Part shown: one piece after another, positions 45,119 through 56,299 of the stretch
Layout of the letters: every line of letters starts with the position of its first letter
Numbering within the stretch: position 1 is the stretch's first letter
DNA from: Metallyticus violacea
Lineage: Eukaryota > Arthropoda > Insecta > Mantodea > Metallyticidae
Assembly (NCBI GenBank): GCA_030762175.1
Contig: CM060841.1
Coordinates: 8,246,501-8,310,500 of the forward strand
Length of the DNA: 64,000 nucleotides
Direction of reading: 5' to 3'
Program-made: the position numbers and the translations under genes
Notes under the pieces: generated by a model
Database searches by the model: none
What the model was told of the DNA's origin: nothing
What the model saw: only the letters and a program-made list of their open reading frames with translations

Positions 45119-45266
45119 TTAATAGTGTTTAACGCCTGTTTTTAGTACTGAGGCAACACAGACGATGAACCTGATAACATGAAATTTAAATTTTATGATG
45201 GGAAAGGATGGAAAAAGTTTCAGTTTAGGAGGTCGATCTTCACGAGAATTGAACCCCAGAACTTCC
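45119..45266 (-). mobile_element. SINE-B relic, partial
   Basis: Tail side AATAGTGTTTAACGCCTG and GTACTGAGGCAACACAGACG, then GGGAAAGGATGG, CAGTTTAGG and GAATTGAACCCCAGAACTTC (B-box side). The middle of the family is deleted and the copy is diverged. Confidence 0.8.
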
Positions 45267-45711
45267 GTGTCATCCGTGTCGGTACAGAAAGTAGAGTTGA
45301 TCAAAACAAGAAGTAAACATTGGTTCTTAAAAAAACAGTTGGTTAAATATGGGTCAATCATCAGCAAAAGTAGCTTTGTAGTTCTCAATCATTGTCACAA
45401 CTCCTTCAGCGATGTGTCTTAAGAGAAGCATGCGCGCGCGCACACACACACACACCTGACGGCTTTCTGATTTGGTGGCAAACTATTGCACAGTTTTTAC
45501 CTCGCCGTTAGTGTTGAATACATCAAGAGATTTCCATTGCTAAAGTTCTGAGGAATCAAGACTGCCTTAGGCATTGTCGAAAATGACGAGAATGAATCAC
45601 ATTTCTTGCGTTAGATGAACACTTTCCCCATTATGACAGGTAATTAATTCATTTGATAAAAAATTAACACTAACCTTATGTTTAGTCTTTTCGGTAGAAC
45701 GCAAGGCCTTA
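45267..45711. other. Unassigned; includes (GC)n(CA)n at 45431-45456
   Basis: Short alternating purine-pyrimidine run GCGCGCGCG then ACACACACAC. Nothing else recognised. Confidence 0.4.
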
Positions 45712-46361
45712 CAAGGGATCATAGTAGAGGATCACAGTTTCATCTCCTGTAACAATGGTTTGCAGAACTTCTCTCTCGTTGCCACGGCAGAGCTTCAAAA
45801 ATGCCTGACAACAGATGACTCGTTGCTGCTTTTGGACGGAGGTAAAAGGTCTAGCCACCTTATTCATGAATAATTCGAAGGACTGTTGTTTTAGAAAGGC
45901 CCAAACTTGCTGCTATTTCTGTAACTATGAGCCGCCGGTCTTCCATAATTTCTCCGTCCATAAGAGCGATGTTTTCAGGAGTGAGTACCTCCAAGGGACG
46001 ACCTGCACGTTCTTTGTCTTCAATGCTTTCTGGACCCATTCGAAAAAGTTTGGCCTATTTTTTTCGGTAGAATGTGAGGGGGGTGCTTCCCCATATACAC
46101 CGTCCAATCGCTATTTAATTCATCTGGAGTAAGTCCTTTTGTGAAGAACTTGATAACAGCTCGAAACACCATTTTGAACGTTTCACAATCTTTTACACAT
46201 AGCCTTCTTTATTCAACTATAGCTGAACAAGTGAACATAGTGGAGTAGAAGTTACAGCTGCAGTTGTTTACTTAACAGATAAGGTATGACACCAGATAAG
46301 GCTTTTGTGAAGGCGATAATCAATATAAGCGAGGCCGAAACTTAATGGACCTACCCTGGTA
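45712..46361 (-). mobile_element. mariner subfamily 1, copy 4 (5' half only)
   Basis: The right edge carries the 5' terminal inverted repeat (GAGGCCGAAACTT...CCTACCCTGGTA, ending 46361). On the minus strand the transposase N-terminal half can be followed: the pieces YGEAPPSHSTEKNRPNFFEW and the RSLEVLTPE-type region, then LLSGIFEALPWQRERSSANH-like frames up to the first catalytic block and YYDP near 45712, where homology stops. The catalytic half and 3' terminal repeat are missing, and the remaining frame is broken. Confidence 0.9.
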
Positions 46362-47079
46362 CTGATCACATGAGGCAGAGCTTTGCTGCTATTCGCTATT
46401 GATATATTAAGTGGACACATCTCAGCTTCAATTGGTTTCAATAGCACAGTAAGTGAAGTAAGTAAGTAATGCTTTGCGCCTTGTACATGCTCAGTTAATT
46501 GTGAATTTTACCAAAATTAAAAAAATACCTTTCCTCATTGGAATTTGTAAAGGTATCTAAAGAAACGAAGAGGCCCAAGTAAAGAGATATATCAATATGG
46601 ATGGTTTTCTCACAGGAATACAAAACTTACCTAAATGCTGTACACTGTGGTGTGCAAAATAAAAGTACTTTGGAGATCTCTAAATGTTGCTTTTAAACTA
46701 CTCCCCTACTACTTCTTGCATTAAGCTGCGTTAATTAAGAGAATTAACATACGTGGGATGATAAAGTTCATAAAGTTGCCTATAAACGATTGATAAATTG
46801 ACTTTTGTAGAATTATATAAATAAATGATGTCATCGATATCGCTGTTGTTGAATTGTACCCCATGTAAAGCATTTTAATAAATAACTAACCTTACCAAAT
46901 CAATCCACTGTCTCTACAGAACGTGTCTTTCTTGATTCGTTTTATGGGAAGAACCCGTTTTGCACAATCCATGCTAAAATAACAGAAAACATAACTTCCA
47001 TTAAATATTGTAATCAATGAGTGCCTCAGCATGCAGCGACAGTAAGTAACAAAGCAAACAGTAACGCTTAGAATGCGTA
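46362..47079. other. Unique AT-rich DNA
   Basis: No gene or repeat recognised. Confidence 0.4.
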
Positions 47080-47460
47080 ATTGAGAGGTGGGTTCAAATC
47101 CCTTGGGGCCATCCTTGTGTTTTATCGTGGTTTTCCTTCGAATACCGCCAGGACCGTCCTTCCTGACTGAGGTTTTTTCCAGGTTTTTCTCAGCCCTCAT
47201 AAATGGCAAATGTCGGGGAGGTACCCTAAACTTAGGCCTGGAACGATTCCTTCCATAAAATCCTTTCCCAATATATCATTTCATTTCATCTCATGTATCA
47301 TCAGTGTCCATCGCCTGTGGTGCCTCTGTAGCAAAAACGGGCGTTAAACACTATTCATTCATTCATTCATCGTGGTTTTCCCTGGTCACTTAGCGAATGC
47401 TGGTCATTTTTAACGAATTTCCCAGTCTCTCATTGCCTCTTCAGGCGAAGCGACATGGGC
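47080..47460 (+). mobile_element. SINE-C copy 2, interrupted by SINE-B
   Basis: The B-box GGGTTCAAATCCC (47091-47103) is followed by TTGGGGCCATCC and ATCGTGGTTTTCC (47124-47136); after the SINE-B insert the duplicated ATCGTGGTTTTCC (47369-47381) continues into CTGGTCACTTAGCGAATGCT. Matches the order of landmarks in the copy at 23008-23215. The A-box part of the head is poorly preserved. Confidence 0.75.
47137..47368 (+). mobile_element. SINE-B copy, 5'-truncated, nested in SINE-C
   Basis: Begins at the B-box (TTCGAATACCGCCAGGACC), has full body and tail (GGGCGTTAAACACT then four ATTC units). Flanked by a perfect 13-bp target-site duplication, ATCGTGGTTTTCC. Confidence 0.96.
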
Positions 47461-47590
47461 TGGCGGTGAGCGGTGTGCAGTAGTGGAATATGCTCATTGA
47501 GAAAACTGCCCTGGCGTCTGGTGTGACAGGAGATAGAACTTCTTAGAGGGGAAACTTCGCCAGCGCCGTAATAGATCAACAGAAGAAAAG

Positions 47591-47818
47591 GCCAGGATCG
47601 ATAGATTTTTTCGGGTGTAAAAATCCTAAGTATGGCTTCCTTCGGAAGGAAAATAAAGCCGTAGGTCCCGTGTCGTGCATTTACGGCACGATAAAGAACC
47701 TCAACCCTGAAAGAAAAGGCCTCTGAGCAAAATTTGTCGACCGCTTCACGCCCTGAATTGAATGGCATGCTGATGACCTGAGATGCTAAAGAGCGTCCGT
47801 AAAAAACCAAACCAACAA
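47591..47818 (+). mobile_element. SINE-A copy, 5'-truncated, with target-site duplication
   Basis: Begins GCCAGGATCGATAG, just after the B-box, and runs to the tail GTAAAAAACCAAACCAACAA. A 16-bp duplication with one mismatch flanks it: ATCAACAGAAGAAAAG (47575-47590) and ATCAGCAGAAGAAAAG (47819-47834). Confidence 0.95.
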
Positions 47819-47834
47819 ATCAGCAGAAGAAAAG

Positions 47835-48229
47835 ACAGCTGTAAACATTAGGAACCCCACTTACTTCCATACATGTTGTCTCATTAACCAGGCTGTTGTT
47901 CACATTTCTCACTCGCCGCTTCTTTCAGTAGGGCACGAAAGATCCTCATTGGACTTCCGTTTCTGAAACGCTTCCCCATTTCACCTAATCTAAAACTACA
48001 AAATAAAATGAACTTTTAAATTGATATAATTTCTTGCTCAAACTAGAATTGGATTTAACAACATTTTTCGATGCATTTACAGCGAATGTGTTTTGCAATT
48101 ATATTGGCAATATTGGTTTAAATAGATAGCCCACCAAAGAAAGAAATCACTGTGCCAACCATCGTTTGTTACAAAATTAAATTATTGACTGATAGTTTTA
48201 AAGCATATCATTTCTAGGACTGGCCAAGT
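47835..48229. other. Unique DNA
   Basis: Nothing recognised. Confidence 0.4.
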
Positions 48230-48531
48230 AGTGTATATTATATTATATATTAGTGTATATTATATTATATATTAGTGTATATTATATTATATATTAGTGT
48301 ATATTATATTATATATTAGTGTATATTATATTATATATTAGTGTATATTATATTATATATTAGTGTATATTATATTATATATTAGTGTATATTATATTAT
48401 ATATTAGTGTATATTATATTATATATTAGTGTATATTATATTATATATTAGTGTATATTATATTATATATTAGTGTATATTATATTATATATTAGTGTAT
48501 ATTATATTATATATTAGTGTATATTATATTT
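48230..48531. repeat. Minisatellite, 22-bp unit, about 13.7 perfect copies
   Basis: Each unit consists of AGTGT followed by an ATATT / ATATT / ATATATT run; the only G residues in the array are those of the AGTGT motif. I see no difference among the internal units, so the array is recent or homogenised. It begins abruptly after CTGGCCAAGT and ends in TTTTACTTCT. Confidence 0.98.
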
Positions 48532-49072
48532 TACTTCTATATGGGCATTAAGAAATGTGATTGTTGTTCGCAGCATAGGCAGCTAACCGCACCACTAAAT
48601 GCCGTGATCACCGTCTCGACAGCAGAGGTAAATGCTGCAAACAAGATTCAAACCGTGTTATTGCTGAGCAGCGGTCAAAGCCATCCGTGATAATAATATT
48701 GGTAATTACTAACAATCTATAAATTAACATCGTTAGTTGGGCGTCACAAGATCACCAGTGAAATTTAATGGTGGTGTGTTATGTAGAGACTCGTAAGAAA
48801 GCTTCGAGCGTGAAACATTTCCGTAACACGTACAGATATATTGGGTTATGTTTTAGCATACGCGGTCTCTTACTCCCTTGCCAAATACTTCATTGCTCTC
48901 TGTCTCTTTAATTATTTCTGCTGTTAACTGTTGAACAATTCCAAAACGAAAACCTCTAGCATTCATTTTGATAATTTTCATTATGTTATTAGGAGAATTA
49001 TTATGAACCTTCTGCAGTGAATAAACCTACCGTTCTTTCGAAGCAGATAATTTTCCTTTCATTAAAATTGTA
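48532..49072. other. Unique DNA
   Basis: Nothing recognised. Confidence 0.4.
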
Positions 49073-49327
49073 CCGCCACGGGTGGCTGAGGTTGTTAAGG
49101 CGCGGACTAGGACCGTCCTCTCTGACTTGAGGCTTTTTCCAGGTTTTCCTCCGTCCTCATAAATGGCAAATGCCTGGGAAGTACCCTAAACTTAGGTTGG
49201 AAAGTTTCCTTCCTTAAAAATAAATAAAAATAAATCCTTTACCAATATATCGTTGCATCTCACATATCATATCAGTGTCCACCTCCTGTGTTGCCTCTGT
49301 AGCAAAAAGGGGGGTTAAACACTATTC
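49073..49327 (+). mobile_element. SINE-B copy with deleted B-box
   Basis: Head CCGCCACGGGTGGCTGAGGT is followed at GGCGCGGACT directly by AGGACCGTCC, so about 35 bp holding the B-box are missing. Body complete, ends GGGGTTAAACACTATTCC. Confidence 0.93.
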
Positions 49328-49529
49328 CTGCCCTTGTATTCCAGAAAAATTATTGAAAAATAAAGGTAATTCTAATACTATTTCATCCACTTGTAACTTT
49401 ATTAAAATATGTAAGCATATATATATATATATTAATTTCGTCTTTTTTTTTGTATTTTTAAAGTTTTATTTATTGTCGCTTTGACTACATTGGTTTCTCG
49501 CGTCTGTAGATTGCGAACTAAATACTTCA

Positions 49530-49720
49530 TGAATGAAATGAATTAATTATGGCGCAAATAAGCTTGGAGTCCTTGGTACCTTAAAGGTATCAGACCTTTA
49601 CTTTTTCAGGGTGAAGAAAATCGCCGAAAATTAAAAATAGCTACCCAGACAGCTTGACCTGATCGGGAATCGTACCCAGGACCTCCGAATTAGTTCTAAC
49701 ACTAGACCACTGAGACGGTT
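49530..49720 (-). mobile_element. SINE-F copy 2
   Basis: Minus strand: AACCGTCTCAGTGGTCTAGTG (A-box), CTAATTCGGAGGTCCTGGG, B-box GGGTACGATTCCC at about 49669-49681, then GATCAGGTCAAGCTGTCTGG, TTTTCGGCGATTTTCTTCAC and GGTCTGATACCTTTAAGGTA. The longer of two copies found (other at 23960-24060). Confidence 0.65.
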
Positions 49721-51329
49721 AAGTCGAATTCCATAACAATATTTTAGAACATAATGCAGTATTTTATATAACTATATATAATGTATCCTGCATTTTGCTA
49801 GTGTTATTCGCCTGGTAGAATGGAAGAGATGACCTTAATTATTTCCAGGGTAAATAAATAAATCTGTGGTAATAAGTGATACTGTTCTTTTCGCCATTAA
49901 TTTACAAGTAATTAAAAATAGAAATACGCGGACTTCTGTTACGCAGCCTATAATGTAATGATTCTTGTTTCTTTTTTATGCATTGAGGTATCTCTTAATT
50001 ACCTGTTCCACTCATTCTTTTTCATTTTTATTGCTTTACTTCATATTACTTCAGACATAACTAATTAATGCAAATATAAAATACTATATAAATATGAACT
50101 TATATTAGCAGAATGTAATGGTAGAATTTTTCTAACAGTAATATAGGAATTAGGTAGTGAAAAACTATGTTTTAAAATAATAAAATTAATATTATGTCCA
50201 TAGCAATTATTGATTACAGCATAAGTTCAACTACAATGATATTTCCCCTCTTCCATAGCTGTTTGTATCTACTACAGCTACGATATCCTCGTTAACCACC
50301 TGTAGATCAAAGAAAGAATCAACAATAAACTCTCCCTAGATTACTATTGGTTGAAGCTAAAATATTGTGCTGTGGTCAAACAAATAGTCTCTATCACTAG
50401 GCTAATAAACATTTTGTAAAACTTAAAAGCTTTCCGGTTGTTAACGTGGTAAACATAACGGCTCTATACTCCCCCCCCTTTTTTTTCTTCTTCTGGGTAG
50501 TAAATGCTCAAATCAGCATGCTGCAGTGTCCATTCCCATTTTATTTTTTTTTTGTGAATGTGTGATTTTCTTCTATTAATGAATTATTTATAGAATTGTC
50601 TAAATTTTGACAAACTTAATGTTATTCTTTTGGTGTTTACTCATGGTTGAGGGGAATTTTATTTTCCCTTAATGAAATACCTAGAAGGAAAATAAACATT
50701 TTAAAAACTATAATGTTTAGTCCACAATTAAAATCAGACATGAATAAAATAGCGATTTGTTTTATATAAAATTTAATTGCACGTGTGACAACTCCAAGGA
50801 AAGTTCTTGTGACACTCGCAGCTTGGCACTGGTCAGCCTTTTGGTTTTATTTTCCATGAACTGGTAGTTGGTGAATTGCTTCTGTAGACTTTCTCTGTTA
50901 CATTTCCTGAGACAAAGGAACGAGCGGTTAGGAACCCTGCTGATCACGCTGTCGTTTAACTCGCTTTCAATTACTTGCATCAATTACATCGTAATTGGGT
51001 TATCTTCAAGTGTCTCTTCTGTAATGATAGTTTCCACTTTATAACTGCCATCGACTGCGCTCGTCAAGAGTGCTCTTCCAGCTAGCACCAGCTGGTAATC
51101 TCTACTTCTGTGCTATTGTATAGAGGGGGCGATCCAATGAACTATGAACCACTTGCACTATTATGCCCGTGGAGTGGGCATATGTGTTTCCTACTGTTGA
51201 GTGGAGCAAAGGCACGCTATCCTCCGGCTGTCAAAGCGAATCTGATAGTGGTTAAGCTCAGTTAAGTTATTACGAGTTGTGTGTTTTGTTCTGTATTTAA
51301 TCAGGAAATAAATTATGGTTCAATTTATT
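49721..51329. other. Mostly unique AT-rich DNA
   Basis: 51000-51300 is less AT-rich and may be part of, or target of, the LINE fragment that follows; no frame or motif recognised. Confidence 0.35.
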
Positions 51330-51895
51330 CCATACGCTCGAAACCTGTGTATACCCTGAATGGGTGCCAGACATGCTGAGAATCAAAAGAACAAAATTCA
51401 AATATGCCAAAGAAAAATGCAACACAAAATCCTGGGAATAACTTTGAAGGACAAAATACCTATAGTATTAATAAATCAGTTATCTCAGACAACAGACATC
51501 GCACAAATAGCTACCAGAAGCAAATGACAGTGAGGCGGTCACGTCGCAAGAATGCAGGACAAGAGGTGGACCTGCAAGATCTGCTATTAGGCATCCGGAT
51601 AGGAAAAAGAACGCAAGGCAGACCTAGAAGAAGATGGACAGACCTCTTCAAGGAACATGCAGGTCCAGATTGATCAAGAGTAACAAGAGGAAGAGAAAAA
51701 TGGAAATCTCTCGAGAAGCAACTAGTGCAGTGAGAAATGGAGTAACCAAAGAAATCAGTCAGAGTGTCTTAAACAGCAGACGAACAACTAGCGTGGAATA
51801 GCTCACCACGTTAGAAAATAGCGAACTTTCCCTACTTGTTAGGAGACCTTTGCTCTTAAGGGACACAATCGGCTATCTTTATCTTTATCTTCATG
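51330..51895 (+). mobile_element. Non-LTR retrotransposon 3' end, copy 2 (5'-truncated)
   Basis: Translation in two frames gives MQHKILGITLKDKIPIVLIN, TTDIAQIATRSK, GGHVARMQDKRWTCKI and, after a frameshift near 51590, GKRTQGRPRRRWTDLFKEHA then TRGREKWKSLE: the C-terminal end of an arthropod endonuclease-reverse-transcriptase protein. The 3' UTR ends ...GGGACACAATCGGC and a (TATCTT)n-type tail. The 3' parts align with the minus-strand copy at 35474-35755. The polymerase domain is absent. Confidence 0.86.
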
Positions 51896-52374
51896 TTTTC
51901 TACTGCACAGCGGGCATTTATTTATGATACATGTGTGTTAACTCAATCAGTTCATCAAGTACAAATGCGATTTGCAGAAAGTTTCCTCACAGGTGTAAAA
52001 ATGCAAAGCCGTATAACAATCCACAATCTTTCAAATAAATTTTGGATTAGGGGCAGTGTTCAGTCCAAGAAATCTAGCAGACAGTGTAGAAAAAAATTAG
52101 AAAAATCCCCCCCCCAAAAAACTTAGACATCTTTCATAACAAAAGTTATATGTCTCTTATGACTAAATTATCAAATAACACTCACGTTAACACATTTAAA
52201 GAGTTGAAACAGAGAAATGTCGATATTTATCAGTTATTAAGTAATGAACCGGGGGTTTTCAAAAAAATTCTGAAAAGAGCACAATATTAAACACAGGGCA
52301 AGGACTTTAAGCACTTGCTTTAACAGTTACGAGTGATACAATTTACTAACTGGTGTACAAAGGGGAAAAGCGCA
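51896..52374. other. Unique AT-rich DNA
   Basis: The open frame 51893-52126 has no recognisable domain. Confidence 0.35.
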
Positions 52375-52652
52375 ATGAATGAATAGTGTTTAACGTTCGT
52401 TTTTACTACTGAGGCACTACAGGCGATGAACACTGGTGATACATGAGATGAAATGATAAATTGGGAAAGGATTTATTTTTAAGAAACGTTTCAGCCTAAG
52501 TTTAGAGCACCTCCCCGGCATTTGCCATTTATGAGGACAGAGGAAAATCTGGAAAAAAACCTCAGGCATGGAGGACGGTTCTGGCGAGATTCGAACCCTA
52601 GACATCCCGCTCACGAGTCCGCGCCTTAACGATCTCGGCCACCCTTGGCGGT
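52375..52652 (-). mobile_element. SINE-B copy, full length
   Basis: Plus-strand order: GAATGAATAGTGTTTAACG (ATTC tail complement), GATACATGAGATGAAATGAT, CCTCCCCGGCATTTGCCATT, AGATTCGAACCCTAGAC (B-box complement) and CGATCTCGGCCACCCTTGGC (head). Complete. Confidence 0.95.
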
Positions 52653-52706
52653 GAGAAAGCTGTGTGCGTATTTTGTACCGTATTTGCAGAAAGTATGTGC
52701 CAGCTT

Positions 52707-52858
52707 GATTGATTTCGTTTATTTACGGACTATCTTTAACGTCTCAGGTCATCAGCGTCTCATTCTATTCGGAGCGGGAAACTGCCGACAAATTTTGCTC
52801 GGAGGCCTCTTCTTTCAGGCTTGAGGTTCTTTTACTTCTTGTTAATCTACGACACGGT
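52707..52858 (-). mobile_element. SINE-A copy, 5'-truncated
   Basis: Contains the tail and 3' half of the body only (GATTGATTTCGTTTATTTAC ... CTTTCAGGCTTGAGGTTCTT ... CTACGACACGGTA), lying 55 bp from the adjacent SINE-B. Confidence 0.92.
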
Positions 52859-53510
52859 ATGTCTTACGAATATTTAAAATTTGTAATTATTCAAAACCAT
52901 AGCTACAGTTTAGTATTACACTAAAATGCGAATATTAGCAAACTTATGACAGAGTTGTTACAGAGATTATAGAATTTATTAAGAATACTTCTGCTTTCAT
53001 TGTAGTTCAATGCTTCGTTTTCATGCCTATACATAGGGAATATATATATTGCTAATCAGGAGCATTAAATGAACGTCACAAGTGACCGTGCTCAAATACA
53101 TTAATATTATTTACACCATTCGCACCAAACCAATGCTGTCGTGTTGCATTTATTTTGTTTACATATATTGGCAGAGTCCAGGCAAAACGGTCTAGGTGTC
53201 GACAGTTATAATGTGAATTGTATTGCATATTTTGAATATTTTATCATTGCTTTGTGCTGTGCATATTGACAAACCTACAGCATCGGATATACCCATTATA
53301 CAAATGTGACACTTTTATTATCATTTTGAAATTAGTTTATTTCCTGTTTTTTATTTTATAAAAATTTTACAACTTCTTTGTGCAGCTCAGAAAAGTTACT
53401 CTATATTGAAGTTAGCTTGAGTGATTTACGATTCATGTTTACCAGAGCTTCGTTAGCTTTGGTAAATAAATTTGTTTATGGACTATACAATTTTCGATAC
53501 TCTTTAATCC
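52859..53510. other. Unique AT-rich DNA
   Basis: Nothing recognised. Confidence 0.4.
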
Positions 53511-53522
53511 ACTCTCTGATTT

Positions 53523-53817
53523 TCGGTCCTGGTGGTGTAGTGGTAACCATACTTGCCTTCTAAACCCAAGATCGCGGGTTCAAACCCGGCCAGGATCGAT
53601 GAATTTTTTCTGGTGTAAAAATCCTAAGTTTGGCTTCCTTTGGAAGGGAAGTAAAGCAGTGGATCCCGTATCGAGCATTTACGGCATGAAAAAGAACCTC
53701 AGGCCTGAAATGAAGATTCAATTGAGCAAAATTTGTCGGCCGTTTCACGCCCTGAATTGAATGGGACGCTTATGACCTCAGATGTCAAAGAGCGTCCGTA
53801 AATGAAACATATCAAAA
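53523..53817 (+). mobile_element. SINE-A copy, complete, with target-site duplication
   Basis: Head TCGGTCCTGGTGGTGTAGTG, B-box GGGTTCAAACCC (53577-53588), full body, tail GTAAATGAAACATATCAAAA. A perfect 12-bp duplication ACTCTCTGATTT flanks it (53511-53522 and 53818-53829). Confidence 0.96.
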
Positions 53818-53829
53818 ACTCTCTGATTT

Positions 53830-54714
53830 AGGAGCTATGCGTATCCAGTTGTGCTTATTTATGTTTTGGCTATAAGAATATAGCTTTAGCTAAATGCGAG
53901 GAAAACAGGAGTCCCCCAAAATTTCCACATAATTAAATACAAATGTTTTGTAGTTAAACAGGGATAAATTTCAATGTTTAGCACAGTAGAACCCGGGAGA
54001 ACAAATTCATGTGAAATTCAATAAGAATACCTTAAAAATATTTAACTACTAATCATTTTAGACGGGGAACAGCCAAAAAATTAAGAATGGATGATATTAG
54101 AAAAGTGAAAATAAAGAAGATTTGGACATATAAAATAATATTTTTCAAAGATATTAGTAATGCTTTGGTCATATAAAAGAATGGCGAAAAATAGAATATA
54201 ATGAAAATGATGAACTCTACTGTTGAGGGCAAAAAGTTGGGAAAAACTAAGGGAACAGCGAGAAGAAGTCATAGATAACAAAGATGACTAATGCTGAAAA
54301 TAAATATTTATGAAGGAGCTCTGTTGTACTTTACAAAATTTGTAAATATAGTTCTTTTAAAATCAGGATCAGGTCGAACTCAGGGCGGGACTCGCATCAT
54401 GGATTTTCGACTTACCGCAAATCAGTCCCAACTGAGAGGCCTCTAAGATTATTTTGTTACCGAAACTTTATCCGCGACTCGGAACTTTTGAGTATTTGTG
54501 GCCCCATGCTTCACAGTTGACCGTACTATTAGATTTAATTAATCCGCTCAAAAAATCTTTCTTATCTGACACTAGTTCCAGTCATATCCTAACGACTTTT
54601 ATAAATCAATTTTATATAATCATATTTTATTGAGCTAAACTAATAAATTTTCAGAACCTATTTTCATAATTATGTAGTTTATAAAATAGGAAAGGAATGT
54701 AACAACTCATTTTA
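53830..54714. other. Unique AT-rich DNA
   Basis: Nothing recognised. Confidence 0.4.
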
Positions 54715-54944
54715 ATATTGTTTAATACCACTTTTTATTGCTGTGGCATCACAGGTGGTTGGCACTCATGATGCATGAGATAAAGTAGATTGGGAAATCA
54801 TTGTTTTAAAGGAGTAGGCGTTCCAGGATAACTGGATGATGAAAATTGTGAAAAAATCCTCAGAGAGAACAACCCTGGCGAGAACGAACCCCAGACCTCC
54901 CGCTCATGAGTACGGGTCTCGATGTCCTTGTCCAAGGCGGCGGT
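54715..54944 (-). mobile_element. SINE-B copy, diverged
   Basis: Recognisable but older copy: TTGTTTAATACCACTTTTTA, CATGATGCATGAGATAAAGT, GGCGTTCCAGGA, AATCCTCAGAGAGAAC, AGACCTCCCGCTCATGAGTA. The middle lacks the conserved CCCCGGCATTTGCC block. Confidence 0.87.
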
Positions 54945-55031
54945 GTAACAATCTATGAAAGAGCATTCAATAAGCTTATAGAATATTTTTATGATTAATG
55001 TTAGATTGAAAATTATTGTACCTAAGGCATT

Positions 55032-56299
55032 TACGAGGGAAAGTTCATAAGTTTCCGGCCTTGCCGATAAAGATTATCGCCTTCTCAAAACCCTTATCTA
55101 GTGTCATACCTTATTTGTTATGTAAATAAATACAGTTGTAACTTCTACTCCGCTGTGTTCTTTTGCATAAAGAAGGCTATTTGTAGAAGATTGTGACATG
55201 CTGAATATGGAGTATCGAGTTGTTATTAAGTTATTCACAAAAGAAGGAACTTACTCCAAATGAAGTTAAACAGCGATTGGACGGTGTATATGGGGAAACA
55301 TCCCCCTCATATTCTACCGTAAAAGAATGGGCCAAACTTTTTCGAATCGGTCGAGAAAACATTGAAGACGAAGAGCGTGCAGGTTGGCCCTTGTAGGTGT
55401 TCACTCCTGAAAACATCGCTCTTGTGGAAGGAGAAATTATGAATGACCGGCGGCTCAAAGTTACAGAAATGGCAGCAGGATTGGGACTTTCTAAAACAAC
55501 AGTCCTTTGAATTATTCATGAACATTTAAACATGAATAAGGTTAGAGCAAACGGGTGCCTAGACTTCTTTCCTCAGTCCAAAAGCAACAACGAGTCATCT
55601 GTTGTTAGGCATTATTTGGATCTCTGCAGTGGTATCGATAGAGAAGTTGTGTAAACCATTGTTACAGGAGCTAAAACTATGGTTCTCTACTATGATCCCT
55701 TGTCCAAAAGAGAATCAATGGAGTGGCATAAACCTGGCGAAGCACCGCCTCTAAAGGCCAGAGTCACTCAGTCAACCATGAAGATCATGGCCACAATCTT
55801 TTGTGACTGTGAGGGAATACTTTTCATTGACTTCAAGGAGAAGAACACCATAGTAAATGGGGAGTACTATGCTGGCCTACTGCACAGACTACGTGCTTCC
55901 ATCAAAGTGAAAAGGCGAGAAAAGCTGAGTATGGGGTGTGCCTTCTTCATGACAACGCGTCTGCCTGTGCACACAGCTCTTGTTGCAAAGGAAGCTGTTA
56001 AGAAATGTGCCTTCAAGGAGATCGATCATTCATCCTACAGTCCAGATTTAGCTCTCAGTGACTATTTCCTCTTCTCAAAACTCAAGAAGCACCTTGGAGG
56101 AAGGAAATTTAAGTGTGACTAATAAGTGATAGAGCTGTTTATGCCCATTTTGCAGACAAGAATTGTGACTATTGTTTTGGGGAGGGGGAATTTAAATATT
56201 AATTTAAAGACGTGAGAAATGTATGGCAATAAAAGGTAACTATATTGAAATATAGCTTTTTTTAAGTTTACGCCGGAAACTTATGGACCTACCCTCGTA
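55032..56299 (+). mobile_element. mariner subfamily 1, copy 3 (full length, both TIRs)
   Basis: Bounded by TA at 55032-55033 and TA at 56298-56299. The left terminal inverted repeat (ACGAGGGAAAG...TTTCCGGCCT) and the right one (reverse complement ACGAGGGTAGG...TTTCCGGCGT) match over about 28 bp with 4 differences. Length 1,268 bp is normal for mariner. The best-preserved copy structurally; its gene is nevertheless broken. Confidence 0.95.
55198..56122 (+). pseudogene. mariner transposase, D,D34D type, inactivated
   Basis: Start ATG at 55198 (MLNMEYRVVIKLFTKEG). The N-terminal half is broken: a frameshift near 55250, TAG at about 55395 in the PL.V context and TGA at 55508. At the first catalytic block the ACAGGAGATGAA of sister copies is ACAGGAGCTAAA (55664), so the first Asp is Ala. 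From 55679 the frame is open for 147 codons: VLYYDPLSKRESMEW, the FIDFKEKNT block, a frameshifted HDN region (FFMTTRLPVHTA), and SYSPDLALSDYFLF with the third Asp intact. A premature TAA/TAG-type stop follows KFKCD at 56120. Confidence 0.9.

Noticed and set aside
48230..48531. CRISPR-like array
   Set aside because: The 22-bp units are directly adjacent with no spacers, and the context is eukaryotic.
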